Shown: one piece after another, positions 32,612 to 45,218 of the stretch
How the letters are laid out: each line of letters opens with the position of its first letter
Numbering within the stretch: the first letter of the stretch is position 1
NCBI GenBank assembly: GCA_037962975.1
Contig: CM075671.1
Span: forward strand, 157,035,501-157,099,500
Reading direction: 5' to 3'
DNA from: Clitoria ternatea
Taxonomy: Eukaryota > Streptophyta > Magnoliopsida > Fabales > Fabaceae
Length of the DNA stretch: 64,000 nt
Position numbers and translations under genes: made by a program
The notes under the pieces: generated by a model
The model's database searches: none
Seen by the model: only the letters and a program-made list of their open reading frames with translations
Told to the model about the DNA's origin: nothing

Positions 32612-35157
32612 ATGTACATTGATGATATCATCGCCAAGACCCCTACTGGAGAAGACCACGTTGAAGATCTTCGTATGATTTTTCAACGTCTTCGGCACTA
32701 TAACATGCAGCTCAACCTATTGAAGTACATTTTCACGGTTCCTGGTGGAAGATTTTTGGGATTTATGCCTACACAAAGAGGCATTAAGGCCAACCCAGAC
32801 AAATGACGGATCATCCAAGAGCTCTAAAGTCCCAAAAATCTGCGTGAAGTATAGTCGTTGAATGGAAAGATCGCAGCCCTGACACACTTCATGCCAAAGA
32901 TGGCACATCGTTCCCCTCTCTTTCTATAAAATTTTGAAGAAGAGCAAGAAGTTTGAGTGGGGACCAGACCAAGATGTTGCTTTTCAAAGTTTAAAGGAAA
33001 TCTTATCCAAACCCCCTATTTTGGTTAGGCCTGACCCTAGTGAATGTTTGATTCTTTACTTGTTTTTCAGATGAAGCGTTGGGAGTTGCTTTGGTGAAGG
33101 AGACCTCCGAGGGACAAAGACCAGTATACTTTACTAGCAAAACACTGTAGGGGGCAGAATGCTAGTATCATAAAATTAAGAAGATAACACTGACAGTCAT
33201 TTAGGCAACTCATCGTTTAAGACCCTACTTCCACGCTCATCTGATAATGGTTAGAATTGATCTTCCACTTTCGATAATTTTGTTCAAGCCCGACCTTGCA
33301 GGAAAGATAATCAAGTGGGTAGTAGAGTTGTTAGAGTTCAACATCACGTAAGAACCTCAAAGTGCCATCAAAGCCCAAGTGCTTACAAACTTCATAGTGA
33401 AGCTTACAAGTTCAAATCTAGAGGAGTCCTGCTCCTATTGGAGGGTGCACGTTGATGGGTTCTCCAATAATAAGGGGTGCAGAGCTGGAGTTATGGTTAA
33501 AAATGATTGAGGTCCATCTTGAGATCTTATTGCACTTCAATTTCACCACCTCGAATAACCAAACTGAGTAAGAAGCATGTCTCGTGGGGTTAAGAGTAGC
33601 TCTTGATATCGGTGCAAGATAAGTCACCTTGTGTAGTGATTATTAGCTTGTCATCTCTTAAATCCTTGAAGAATATCAAGCTAAGGAGCCTCTGTTACAA
33701 CAATATCTGACCTATGTAAAGACTTGAAGGAAAGGTTCTAAACCATCACCTTTAAGCATGTTCTAAGAGAGGAGAATACGCAAGCTGATATCCTCTCAAG
33801 ATTAGCAAGCACAAAGAAAGCTAGAAGCACAACTACGTTAATTCATAATACCTTGATGGAGCCCAGTATCTCCTACTCGCCCTCCCTTTATGTTATCCGC
33901 GCTTGCACCTTCAACAAAGACTCTTGGGTGGTACCATTTATCCGATATTTGGTGAATGGTCAACTCCTATCTAATGATTCAGAGAGAAAAAAAGTAAAAA
34001 AAAAAACTTCCTTTTGTCACCATGGTTGATGGGATTCTCTTTTGACGAGGCTTCTCAATTCCATACCTCAAGTGCCTTAACAAGAATGAAACACAAGAGG
34101 TGATGGAAGGGGACCATTAAGGATAATGTGGGCATCACTCCAGATCAAGAAGCCTAATATGGAAGATCCTCTAAGCTGGATATTGGTGGCCAACCATGAA
34201 GAAGGACACCACGGAATACGTCTAGAAGAGTGATCCATGCCATAAATTCGTTAACCTATATCATATACTAGAAGAAGAGTTATCGACGTCCGTTGTCCCA
34301 TGGTCGTTCTACCAATAGGAATTGGACATCTTAGGTCCTTTTCCTACAACACCCGAGGGTATCAAATATCTGATCATTGGAGTTAATTACTTTACTAAGT
34401 GGATTGAGGCTGAGCCAGTGGTACACATCACTTCCTCTAGGTCCTGACATTTTAATTATGAGACATCGCAAGGTTTGGTGTTCTAGGAAAAACCATCATA
34501 GATAATGGCATTTAGTTCACTGATCAAAAGTTCACAAAGTTGCTAGAGGGGCTAAAAACTGTGCAACTCTTTTCCTCAGTTGAGCATCCTCAAACAAGTG
34601 GCCAAGTTGAGGTGGCCAATTAGGAGATTCTGAAAGGCTTGAAGAAATTTTTGGGTGAGGAAAAGAGGGACTAGACTAACAAGCTTTGTCATGTAATTTG
34701 GGCCTACAAAACTACTCCCTATTTATCAACCAATGAATCCTCATTTCGGTTATCATACAAGGTCGAGGCTTTGATACCGGTTGAGCTTCAAACATCTTCT
34801 ACTAGGGTACAACATTTTACAGCCTCTATTAATAATGAGTACCTCTGAAACAAGTTAGATGTAATTAAAGAACTCAGAGAGGAAACTTTCATTTGGGATC
34901 AAGTCGTTAAAGCTAAGGCTACATTATAGTATAATAAGAGAGTCTCTCAAAGATATTTTGAGGTTGGACATCTAGTGTTGCACCACGCGAATGTCGAAAA
35001 TAAATTTTCCCGTAAGTGCAAGCTCGTACCAATGTGGGAAGTACCATACCGTGTTTCTAAGATGATCAACAAAGACACCTATCGCCTTAAGATGTTGGAT
35101 GAGACTCCCATCATAAATAAATGGAATATATAGAACCTACAAGTGTATTACAGCTAG

Positions 35158-36054
35158 CTGGATACCAGGCATGTACTCTTTTTCCTAACTTGAGGTTTTT
35201 TCCCACGGGGGTTTTCCTTAAGAAGGTTTTAATGAGGCATGTCTCAACATAGCCCAAATGTAAATTTAGTACTTAATGAAATTTCTTTATGTTTACAAAA
35301 TTTATTTCACTATTTTTTACATCTCTGATTGCACGAAGAAATTTCCCCGATGAGTGGTTAGGATTGGACTTTTTTAAGGCAATACTGGACCCCAACGAAC
35401 GACACCCTAGTCCTTTAAAAAAGGATTGGTTACTTGGCCCCAATGAGTGGCGAGGATTGGTTACTTGGTCTCTTTGAGACCATATCAGACCCCAATGAGT
35501 AGCACAAGTATAACCTTAAGCCCCAACGAGTGGTGAGGATTGGACCTCCTCTGAGGCTGTACCAAACCCCAAGGAGTGGCACCCCAATCTCTTGTAGAGA
35601 TTAGCTACTTGGCCCTAACAAGTAAGGGGGATTAGTTCTCTGTCAAGACGATACTGGACCCTAACGAGTGGTACAAGTAGATTTTCATAAACGTATGTGG
35701 TTTAGTCATTACCTTGACAAAGGTTTTACTGTTTAAGTACCAACAAGAAGTAAAGACTAGACTCCCTAGTAATGGAGATCATTCTACACTTCAACAAGAG
35801 GCTATTACATTCAAAAAGTAAAGCAGGTAATAACTTATAGAAGTCACTATGACCAGTGTGCAATTGAAAAACTAAATTCCATTCAAGTATCAAAAAGTTC
35901 ATACAATTGAAGACCGAAGCCTATCTCGCTACAAGGCTACTAAAAAAATGAATGTTCAGAAGAAGGGAAACAAAAAAATACAACAAGACAACTTAGGAGG
36001 GAGGAGAAGTTTCTTCATTGGTAGGAGAGCTGGGCTTTGAGGACATACTTTGAG
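35158..36054. repeat. Tat copy 3 3' UTR with degenerate tandem repeats
   Basis: Between the pol stop and the end of the antisense ORF. From about 35330 to 35670 a block recurs with CCCCAA(T/C)GAGTGG, GAGGATTGGTTACTTGG and ATACTGGACCC. It is the same family as 5960-6320. The rest shows no gene. Confidence 0.7.
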
Positions 36055-38476
36055 CTAAGGTAGCTCCACCAGCTCATAAGGCACGTCATCGGGCTCCTCG
36101 TGCCTTTCATCAACCATTACAAACAACTTCCTTCCATGAAATTCATGGTAGGGATGAATCCCATTCAGATTGAGGTTGATGTCAGGGTTTTGGTATTGAA
36201 CCTACCTTATGGCGGAGCTGAATGACTCTTAAATTAGAGTGTCACATAGTTGAAGCACCTTAACGGCCTTTTTTTGATTAGCTGTTACTTCTTCTTACAA
36301 GTTTTTATTTGTCTCATAGAGGGAGGTCGTCTCTAGGAGTTGATTTTTGAGATTCTCCATCTTGGCTGATAGTTGTTTCTTTTCCTGATCCCAGGTTTCT
36401 TCAACCTTAACATGCTCGCCTATTAACCAGATTATCTCCTCCTGGATGGCATCAGTGTTTCTTGGCCTTCTCGTTCTCCTCCTTCAGCCAGTTATTCTCC
36501 TCCCTCAGCTGCTCTAACTCCTACTTTTCAGCTTGGAGTTTCCCCACCTCCTTCTTCAATGTTAATATCTCCAAATACCTATCACCCTAGAGTTTCTTTT
36601 CCACCTTGATCACCTCATTTAGATGTTTAACTTTTTTTTGGGCCGCCCTTAAATTCATTTCAGCTTTATGGGCCATATTATAATATATTATGACCTTGTT
36701 AATGCTTTCAACTACCTCAACAAAGGATTCAAGGACCCCACTAACTTTAGCCAGTTGCCAAGGAGTGGCTGCAACCGCTTCTTTCATCTCAAAGACCTCG
36801 AGTTCACGTTGGAGGCAATACGTTGGAGGCAATACGTTAGAGGCTCCAATTTTATTTAGGCTTGGCCTTTGTACAAGATGTAAGGGTTTATGCGAGACCT
36901 TGATTCAGGTGACGAAAATTGGACAAGGAATGTTTGAACCGGCCTCGCCATCTCTACCTCAGCAGTTACCTGGGTGGGTTCATCCCGAGATGAGGAGGAT
37001 TCAATTGACCCCTCCAGATCAACGACATCTACCTCCTCCGATATTTTCTATTTTTTGGTTGGAGGAGGAGTCTTTTCCTTCTCAACAACAACCCGTATCT
37101 TCCCTTTTTTTTCTAGAATAGGTTGATCCGGCATTGGACCCTCCAGTAGAGGGATACCCTCAACTTCCTGCTCAGGGAAGTTAATAGTTTTGACCTTAGC
37201 CTTTGGAGCGGTCCTCTTTGGCTGGATCAAATTCTTGATACTCGTAACTGCTATCTCAGCTTGTAATTTCTTCAGTTGAATTATGGCTTCCCAAGCTTCA
37301 ATTTTTTCTATAAAAAGAGTAAGAAAGGGCAAGAAACCACAAACGCTAAGCCAAATAACCAAACCAAAAAAACAAATAACAAGGTTATTATGTTAATAGG
37401 CCTTTTGTTGAGGCCTCAGCCCCAAGAGGAGTTTGTAGGAGAATTTCTTCATGAGGGAGTATTTATACATGGAACTAACAACTTCTACTAAGGCGGGGAA
37501 CAATTCACTCTCATCAGTATAATATGCTGCCTTGGTTAATAAGAAGTGCTTGTGTGTCTATGACACCGGGAATTTTACGATCCCTTCCTCGCTCTCCCAG
37601 AACATTGGCTTGTTGGGATTAACATAAATTTTGAAAAAAGACTTCTTGAAACTTCTTGAAGCTACCATCCTCTTTCTTGGCAGACTCCGTGAAGGCCTCG
37701 AAGTTCATAATCTTGGAATCACACTGTAGTATGACAGAACTAAGGTCATCATCTTTGTTTTGTCCTATGAAAGACGCAATGGTAGTAGAATAATAATGCT
37801 ACTATAGGCGTGAAGTTAAAGTGCTAACCAAGCACCTCCAAGCTGTAAACTAGACCCCATCCATTTGGGTGCAGTTAGGTGAGGGCACAGTCGAGAAAAC
37901 ATAGTACTCCCATTTCAAACTCTGTTAAAAGGAATCGGACTCTGAGGTGGGAGAAGAGGATGTTGTACATGAAGATCGTCCTGTTATCCTCGGGTAAGTG
38001 GCAGACACGGTTCATTGGATGGGGTGCTAGAACGGCGTACTGCTTTCTATACTTCTCCTCTAAGTAGAGAGAGAACTTGTTTTCCATCGCGCCCCCGTTC
38101 TTCCTTGCGCGACGTAAGGTGGCGTTCAAAATCTTCTTTTGCACCCATATATATGGCTTCTCAGCCTTCAACCTTACCTAGTTGATGCGATATATGATTA
38201 CATTGGAACAACCAGGAACAATCTTCACAGCTTTAGACTTTCCTTCTTCAGTGGTCATCATAGCAATCACGTGCTTTGACCCGCCTACATTATTATAAAA
38301 GACCACATCATCAGAAAGATATCTTCCAGAGTTGTCTTCTCCCTCAGAAACCCCCCAATGACCCAAACGTCACTGTAAGACTCCAAAGAGGCCTATCCAC
38401 TCTGTTGCCTCATCTCCAAAGGCCCAACGGTGATATGACCACTATGATTACCCCTTTGTCCGCCCTGAGTTCTCAT
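36055..38476 (-). pseudogene. Tat copy 3: extra (antisense) ORF
   Basis: A minus-strand homologue of the gene at 53254-55895. It starts at the ATG at 38476 (MRTQGG..., 260 bp downstream of a TATA box). The longest open piece, 98 codons, ends at 37875 and carries HPMNRVCHLPEDNRTIFMYN and then FEMGVLCFLDCAL, the N-terminal part of the plant 'putative gypsy type transposon' domain. Next are KFPVS.THKHFLLTK (about 37565) and the intron (acceptor TTTTTATAG at about 37308), then EKIEAWEAIIQLKKL. A coiled-coil region (36832-36587 and flanks) and the C-terminal NPDINLN.NGIHPYHEF (about 36200-36140) complete it. Stops and frameshifts make it a pseudogene, but all parts remain in order. It keeps a Glu codon at the site of the first TAG of the young copy. 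Confidence 0.82.
37309..37393 (-). other. Decayed intron in Tat copy 3 antisense ORF
   Basis: The acceptor (CTTTTTATAG) and T-rich body are intact. At the expected donor, after a codon run reading AYL, the sequence is ACATAAT where the other copies have GTAATA or GTAAAG, so the GT is lost. Position relative to the protein is the same as at 4660-4750 and 54257-54351. Confidence 0.6.
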
Positions 38477-38729
38477 TTTCTCACATGCAAATAAAAGCAA
38501 ATACTAAAAATGTTAGGGAAAGGTTTGGGAGGCTACCTGAGTTTAGTGGATTAAGGTGGTGAACTCTTAGAGATCACAAGCAAGAAAGGCCTTCAGAGGT
38601 AGAACTTCAGGAACCAGAAGATAGGGACGTGTTCTAGGTTTCTGTAAAGGCTCTAATTCTCGCTCGAAATTTTAATAGAGTTTCAATACGCAATAAAAGT
38701 AGGCACTCAAAGGACCTTCCAGAATAACT

Positions 38730-38737
38730 TATTTATA
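38730..38737 (-). promoter_or_regulatory. TATA box of the antisense gene, Tat copy 3
   Basis: The minus strand reads CCATGCCTATAAATAAG. The 15 nt CCATGCCTATAAATA are identical to the context at 53023-53037 in the young copy, and a C-run lies just upstream in both. Distances to the ATG (about 260 vs 225 bp) and to the LTR (about 370 vs 490 bp) are similar. Confidence 0.75.
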
Positions 38738-39089
38738 GGCATGGTCGGGGGCAAGCATAGCAATGATTTAATTCAAAATTAATGTGTCGTGCCGTTTTAG
38801 ATTTTCAAAGGCCATGTCCAAAAAGTAACTGCCACATAATGATTGAAATGAAATTGTTGCATGATGATTGAATAGTAACCATCACATAATGATTAACATG
38901 ACTCGTATTACACGTAACGCTCAACTTAAAAGAAAATAAATACGCGACAGTTATGAAGAGGAATCAAAGTGGTAAAGTGGTGCGAATGAAAATTTTCTAA
39001 GTTAAGAATTTTTTTTTCTTACCCATGCCTATAACAAGTGACTGAAGTAGATGATATAGCTTATTTGAGCAACTGTATGGTCCCTCAAA

Positions 39090-39105
39090 CAAGCTAGGGG
39101 GCAAA
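39090..39105 (+). other. Polypurine tract of Tat copy 3
   Basis: AAGCTAGGGGGCAAA precedes the LTR start TGATC. The young element has AAGCTAGGGGGCATA in the same place (minus strand, 52550-52536). Confidence 0.8.
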
Positions 39106-39600
39106 TGATCTAGTCTCAATATCGACTTATAGGAAGAAAGGTCATTTGACCTAAAGTCGTTATGTAAGACCCGTAGCTCACACAATATTGCAATCTAATA
39201 CTGGCTTCTAGCATCACGCATGAGACTGATGACCTAATACCAGTACGGGACGTTCTCTCGATATCGATAGGTCAGAGTTAACTTATGCAATTGCGTGTTA
39301 GGAAAACAACCTCCAAAGTGACTGATAGAAATGTACAGTCATTTGGTACCCCCTCTGTCATGTGCCAACCTTTCTGCAATGATCAGAATCATGTCGACAC
39401 TTAGTATGTGACGTCTCTTAGTCAACTAAGACAATTCTTACACCTGCTTGCCTCAGTTGACTAAGAGTGTCACATAAAAGTTATAAAAATAAGAAATTTT
39501 TTTTGTACGGTCAAACATAAAACATAAAACATGGTGGATCGTCACATGTCACTAGTAATAACATCAATTCATTACAAGATTCAATGAGGTATACATACTC
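39106..39600 (+). repeat. Start of the 3' LTR of Tat copy 3
   Basis: It begins TGATCTAGTC (young copy: TGATCCGGTC). An inverted repeat sits 300 bp in (39409-39472) and a TATA-like TTATAAAAAT follows at about 39481. The 3' boundary is not resolved and is given approximately. Confidence 0.55.
39409..39472. repeat. Inverted repeat in the LTR of Tat copy 3
   Basis: TGACGTCTCTTAGTCAACT (39409-39427) pairs with AGTTGACTAAGAGTGTCA (39455-39472) with one bulge. The left arm runs into a near-palindrome CTTAGTCAACTAAG. Confidence 0.85.
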
Positions 39601-39764
39601 AAATGAAGTCAAGGGCACACAGGCTCCCATATAACAAAATATAACTCGACTACCTAGTGTAAAAGACAACTAGATTTCCCTAATGACAATCCTTTCTAAA
39701 TTCGATCCTGCTACTATCACTATTCGATGTCAATCTTTCTTCCATAAGAATCCGAATTTAGGCA

Positions 39765-40539
39765 TCACTCTAACTCAGATTCCTCATCATTAGAAGGACT
39801 AGGGTATCTCTCATGAGGCCAAGGCTCGCTAGGGCTTTGATTCCTAAAACAAATAGAAGCAGCCCTAAGAAGATCTCTAGCTACCTCACTCATGTCTCCC
39901 TGCTCACCAAGGTCACTATTTTGGTAGCAGCGGTAGACATGATGAAGGAAGGCAAGAGAGGTGTCCCACTCATAACGAGATAGGAAATGCTCCATTATTG
40001 GTGAATCTCGTACTTCTTCTTCTTTGTCTTGTTCCATAGATGACTCTTTGGGCTCTTCATCTGGATCTTCATCAGGATCCTCTTCCTCAATTGGTTCCTC
40101 AGGCACTGGCTCTACGAGCTCCTCTGGCACTGGCTCTACGAGCTCCTCTGGCTTAAGAACACTCTGATGTGGGAGATCGAATAACGTATGGCTCAACCCT
40201 GAGAGGCTCAGGCTCAGGATAGAAGCTCAAATCAGAAGAATCAAATTGGGACTCATCCTCCACAATATGCTAAAAGAAAGTAAGGCTTCGAGTATAAAGA
40301 GGCTCACCATACCTCTATATCATACCCTCTATGACCTCCATATCCTTGTCATAAGGAGATGGCTCCACTAGATGAATATCAGGCTCAACTGGAATCTCCT
40401 CAGGGATAGAGGGAAGACTACCACTAATCACTATGTTACGGATTTGTTGTCTTCGTCTCGGTCCATGAACAATCTTAACTAAAATGTAAAGATGAGATCT
40501 CATCCTTACTTGTCCATTTATCATCGGGAGATCTGTCAT
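39765..40539 (-). other. Acidic Pro/Glu-rich ORF fragments, unrecognised
   Basis: Two minus-strand open pieces in different frames. 40539-40315 (74 aa) has LPSIPEEIPVEPD. 40196-39765 (143 aa) has a duplicated PEELVEPVPEELVEPVPEE stretch, an EEDPDEDPDEEP run and a less biased tail (YEWDTSLAFLHHVYRCYQ...). I do not recognise a domain. The acid-rich composition with little other bias could be a retrotransposon spacer region or a decayed ORF of the adjoining LTR-like element. Function unknown. Confidence 0.3.
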
Positions 40540-42447
40540 TGCAGATGAATCCCCTCACCATATAATCCACATATCACATAAAGATTCAAGAATTATTTCC
40601 CCATGTTCACACAACATGATCATCATCATCATTTCACACCACAAGTTATACCTCAATTACTTTTTATTGTGGCAAACACTACTATGCATCATATGACTCA
40701 ATCCATAATTAATTCATTCTATGATTCATAAATGACATAGATCACTTGGAAATCTAATCATCGCATAAGATGTAAGCATTCATTTAGTTAGCCAAGATAA
40801 CATAACATGATCTTTTATAAATTTCACATAGTATACTAAGAAATCTTATAATCATAAACATGATGAGCACTCAAATTCACAGATGCCATCATCAATCAAC
40901 ATCATATCATACTCTCAATCATATGTAAATCACCACACAATATTCAAAACTCATAGTCATCAAGTCTAATGGGGTTAGTCAATCAAATGCCATGTATGAG
41001 TTAGATCAATTATGATTATATTATTTAGTTAAGTTTTATGCATACAAATGGGGCCATCAATCTCATCATCATTATCATCATAATCACATCTCTATAGTAC
41101 GCTACTGGGAGGAACATCTATTATGGTAAACCAGTGCGGCCGGAGTCCTTTTGAGTTCCTGCTATCAAATCAAGGGTAATGGGCTACAACCCACACATCA
41201 TAGATCTAATCCTCACACCCCGGGCATGGCAACATACAAAATCCAAACTCACGCTACATGGCCATAGAAACTTGTCGTACGAGTCAGGGTATCCTCAGGC
41301 TTGCCACAACTATCCGACACTAGGTGCTACACCGGGTCACTTAAACGTCTGAACCCAAGGTTACCCCAAAGATTCCTTATCGTGAAACTACAACGCTTGG
41401 TTCTCCAGTGCACCCCTCACTGTAATGTAATTGGCCACCATTTCCACACATCTCAATAACTATGCAATGATGCATGAATTTCATTATCCTTTTTCTTAAT
41501 TCTTATCATTACACCTAGTCATAAGGTACATCAATGGCTTGTTGTCCTTAAGAGTGTATATCAAAACTTTTTATCTTATTTCCATCTCAATCACAAAACT
41601 CTTTTTCATACAACACCAAAATCATTGAAAACAATTCAAATTCAACTTAAATCATCATTTTCTTAAAGCTCCTTAAATATACAATATGCTTTTGATTTAA
41701 AATTTTCAAAACCAAAATCACTTAACACTTAAAATTTAATACTTATAAAATAATATAAATATTACATGCTACCCAAAAATAGAAAATAATTCAGGATTAC
41801 TAACATACCAATTTTCTTTGTTCTCAACATTAAATTTCATGATTAACGACAACAATCATTATACACTCACATTCTTAACCATTTCCATACTTAGGGTACC
41901 ATTTAATCATCAACAATTCACATGGGTAAGGGCTTTATGCCATTCATCACACATTTCCCAAAATCACAACCTCTTTCATTACCACAATTACATTTTATTC
42001 CAAGGACCTTACCGGGACTTCCGGTTTATTTTCTCATTATCATCTTTCACCAATCAAACCATTATTATCATTTTCACAGGATTTATAAGTTAGAAATAAT
42101 CCACAGATAATCATCATATATACACATTTACACAATTAAACTCATCAGAAATCCATAGAAATCAATAAACAATTTCACACACATCCATCTACTCATCATC
42201 AATTATTTTCATTATCCAACCATCACAATAGGACGTCGTCTCACATATTCATTTGTATACTAACTCATCCACTACAACACGAATATACCATAGTAAATCA
42301 AGTCCCTTGATTCATATAATTGCAATCACTCCTACCACAATTTATAAATCAAGAGCATCATACCAACACAACAACTACTCAAAATTCAAAATGCCACACG
42401 TTAATATATTCATCATACATCAAGTCCTTTATTCACTTATGCACAAG

Positions 42448-42483
<36 letters not shown>
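42448..42483. repeat. (TA)n microsatellite
   Basis: About 17 to 18 uninterrupted TA units. Confidence 0.98.
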
Positions 42484-42485
<2 letters not shown>

Positions 42486-42999
42486 TTCTATTATTACTCC
42501 TTGCACCCAAAAATTTAAACATGTCTTAATTATTTATACTAACTTATAGTTAAATAGATTTATAATAAACTCTCCTCCTTCTTCTAGATTTAAATGTGAC
42601 AGGGCAGTCATCCCTCACTAAATATTTTCATGCTTAAACCCTTATCTTTTAGTACTAATTTTGTGCACCAATTTGTCTAAGGTTAATAAATATTTATTTT
42701 AGTCAATTATTTGCTAAAATTTACACTAACACTAATTAAATCTTTAATATTCAGTACGTGACCATTTCTTATTCCCTTGGTGAAATCAAGTTCCTTTTTA
42801 CTCTTTGCATCAAAAATTTCCTTTATTCTAAATTTTATTAACTAATTGATTTTATTACTATTAAAATAAAATCTTCCTAGATCTTTTCTGAAATTTTAAC
42901 ATATAAATATTTTATAAAACTCTTTAATTAGTTCCTTAGCCTATATAGTTCATAATAAATTAATGAAATTTTCTCTTAAGCTCAAAATTTATATAAAAT

Positions 43000-43250
43000 C
43001 ACTAACTTTTAACACCCTTAGATTTTTAGTTTTAACACCACCAGGTTCAGCTTTTAACACCTTTAGTTCTCAACTTTTTACACCTGTTGTTTCCAGCCTT
43101 TAACACCTACTAACTCCAGCTTTTCACACCTGTTAACTCCAAGTTAACACCTGTTAACTCCAGCTTTTAACACCTACTATCTTTAACTTTCAACACTAGT
43201 TGTTTTTTAATTTTTAACACCTTTAAATTACAGCTTTTAACACCACTCTA
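43000..43250. repeat. Degenerate tandem repeat with TTAACACC core
   Basis: About ten copies of a 20-30 bp unit approximating AGCTTTTAACACCTxxTAACTCC, irregular in length. Confidence 0.85.
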
Positions 43251-44283
43251 ATTTTGATATTTCTTACATTTTGAAATAAAATAAAATACACAAGGCACTC
43301 ATGGCCAATCCATTCAACATGCATAAATATTTTTAATCACTCTATAAATATTTTTAATCACTCTATTCAACATGCATGGAGCTTGATGGTGATTTGAAGC
43401 ACGAAAAAAGGGGTATGTAAGAGGGGGTACTTCTCGGGTCCAAGAAGAACAAAGGAGGAAGAGAGGGTTTCTTTGGTTTTTAAGGAAAAGGTGTGAATGA
43501 GCTAAAGAAAAGGAGAAGAATGGTGTGTTTATCTTGAATAGAGGAGAAGAAATAACGTGGTGATAGGTTGTGCGGAGGGAGAGAGAAAATAGGAAATGGT
43601 TAGCTTGGTAAGCAAGGGAGTGACCGAGTGAGAGAGTAGTGAAATGGTTAAATGAAGTGACATAATATAGAGAGAAGAGGTGGTCGAATGAGAGGGAAAA
43701 GAGTGATAGGAATTTGCACAAGAAAATTTAACATGGTAATGTTTTAAGTTTAAAAGCAAACATACAGCCAATGAAAAAGGGAATATATGCATGGGGAAAT
43801 TAATTGTAAAAAGCATGGCACAAGGTTTCTAGAAGGCATAAAAAGAGAATTTAGCAAGATGTAGTTCAAGTTCCACATAAAAAGGTACAAGGATCAAATT
43901 AATATTTTATTGTAAAGTTGTCAGATTTTCTAGAGGAAATTATGAAATTTAAAATTATTTTTGGGGCTAGAATTTGGAAAAATTTCCAACATCAAAGTTG
44001 TATATCATATGTTTCCCTTTAAAACGAGCTACAGAACGTGAAAATCCGATACCGGGAGAAGGAGATATGGCCAAAATACGAAGGGCTACCAAGATTGGTT
44101 CCGAATCACATATAACAGTCTTCTTTCTAAAACTGGGATTAAATGGTTGGGAATTTGAAAATATGGTCAACATGAAATTTTTATATCTTTTTACCCTCTT
44201 CGAAAAGAGACATAGCACAAAATATTTTGATATCAGGAGAGGAAGATAGGCCCTAAACACTGAAAGTTGTTCAGGGTGTGACA

Positions 44284-45218
44284 AATTTTTAAAATAATAA
44301 CTTATAAATTAAACTAGGCCAATATGGTATGGAATTAAATTTTGAGGCCTTTAACAAATTTATATATAATACAATTAAGAAAATTACAAAAAAATAATGG
44401 ATCAATTCCAGTCACGAACGAAGAAATTATGACCAAAATACTAACAGGTGCACAATTGGATCAAGGAAAGCAACAAGGTATAACTTATTTTATGAACTGG
44501 GCCAAATGCATATGGAATTGGGCTGTGGGCTCAACACAAACATTGTAGAAGGTTTCAATACAAAAGTACAGAAACAAGAATTAAAATTTTTTGACATCGG
44601 GAGAAGAAATTACATCGAAAATAGTCCAATATGCACAAGGGCTCAATTCACAAACAAAATTCGAATATAAAAATAAAAGAGTCAGGGTTCGAACCGAATC
44701 ATGGGGAATCCAAAAATATACCTTAGAAATGCATTTGATTAAACATCAGAGATGCTAAGCTTTCTTCTCACCTCAGGGCTTCTGGTATCATTTGTCGCTC
44801 GATTCGGTTCCTGGTTCGATTCCTGATAACTTTCCCAATGAACACGCCTTTCGGGGTATCTTCTAAAATCTTTTTATTATCCTTAAAATTATTATATAGT
44901 GTTATCATGTCACCACTCTAGATCACATCACCATCATTTCCTTCATTTTCTATCTGATTATCTTAATTTCTTTTAATTAATCACTTAATTAATCATAAAT
45001 CAAATATTTAATCACCAGATATATCCACCACATGCACATATTCATAATTCACCATCACAAACTTATCCATTCACCATGCTGCATCATATAACAGGACCTT
45101 ACTACCCTCACACAATTTACAAACATATCAATTAAAGCCCACAAACACAAATAAATAATCTTAAATAGCAATAAAACACAATAAATGGCCCTACAGGCAT
45201 TTCCTAAAAACTTTGGGA
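44284..45218. other. Non-coding AT-rich stretch
   Basis: No ORF above 68 codons and no recognisable motif. It may continue the LTR-like element to its left. Confidence 0.4.

Larger units (their letters stand above)
30045..35157 (+). pseudogene. Tat copy 3: gag C-terminus and pol, broken
   Basis: Plus-strand homology to the young element's gag-pol. It begins in the gag C-terminus (KNHHCMILSVQG near 30190-30225) and the protease N-terminus (FSDDDFGP... NMDIK near 30290-30355). It then jumps to the linker AAASSVNLVDLD, a deletion of about 120 codons that removes the DQGSS active site. RT follows (YSSWL, YPLPN, FMDAYSGY), with about 180 bp of foreign sequence near 30868-31048 and a 1331-bp solo LTR at 31281-32611 just before MYIDDIIAKT. 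Then come RNase H, the second RNase H (HVDGFSNN near 33450), integrase (VNYFTKWIE near 34385, EVAN-stop-EILKG near 34610) and the C-terminal NLQVYYS with stop at 35155-35157. There are many stops and frameshifts. It keeps sense codons at the gag/pol and RT/RNase H sites where the young copy has TAG. Confidence 0.88.
40560..44283 (-). repeat. LTR-like non-coding DNA, probably minus strand
   Basis: The minus strand begins TGTCACACCCTGAACAAC at 44283, a typical plant gypsy LTR start, followed by non-coding AT-rich DNA with LTR-like texture. No PBS or matching second LTR is in the window, so the left end and the family are unproven. It contains a tandem TTAACACC array (43000-43250) and a TA microsatellite. 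Confidence 0.45.

Noticed and set aside
43314..43816. Overlapping minus-strand ORFs of 135 and 95 codons rich in Ser, Phe, Leu and His
   Set aside because: The composition follows a purine-rich plus strand in LTR-like DNA; two frames open together suggests bias rather than coding.
44342..44548. Small ORF in LTR-like DNA
   Set aside because: No motif and no supporting signals.
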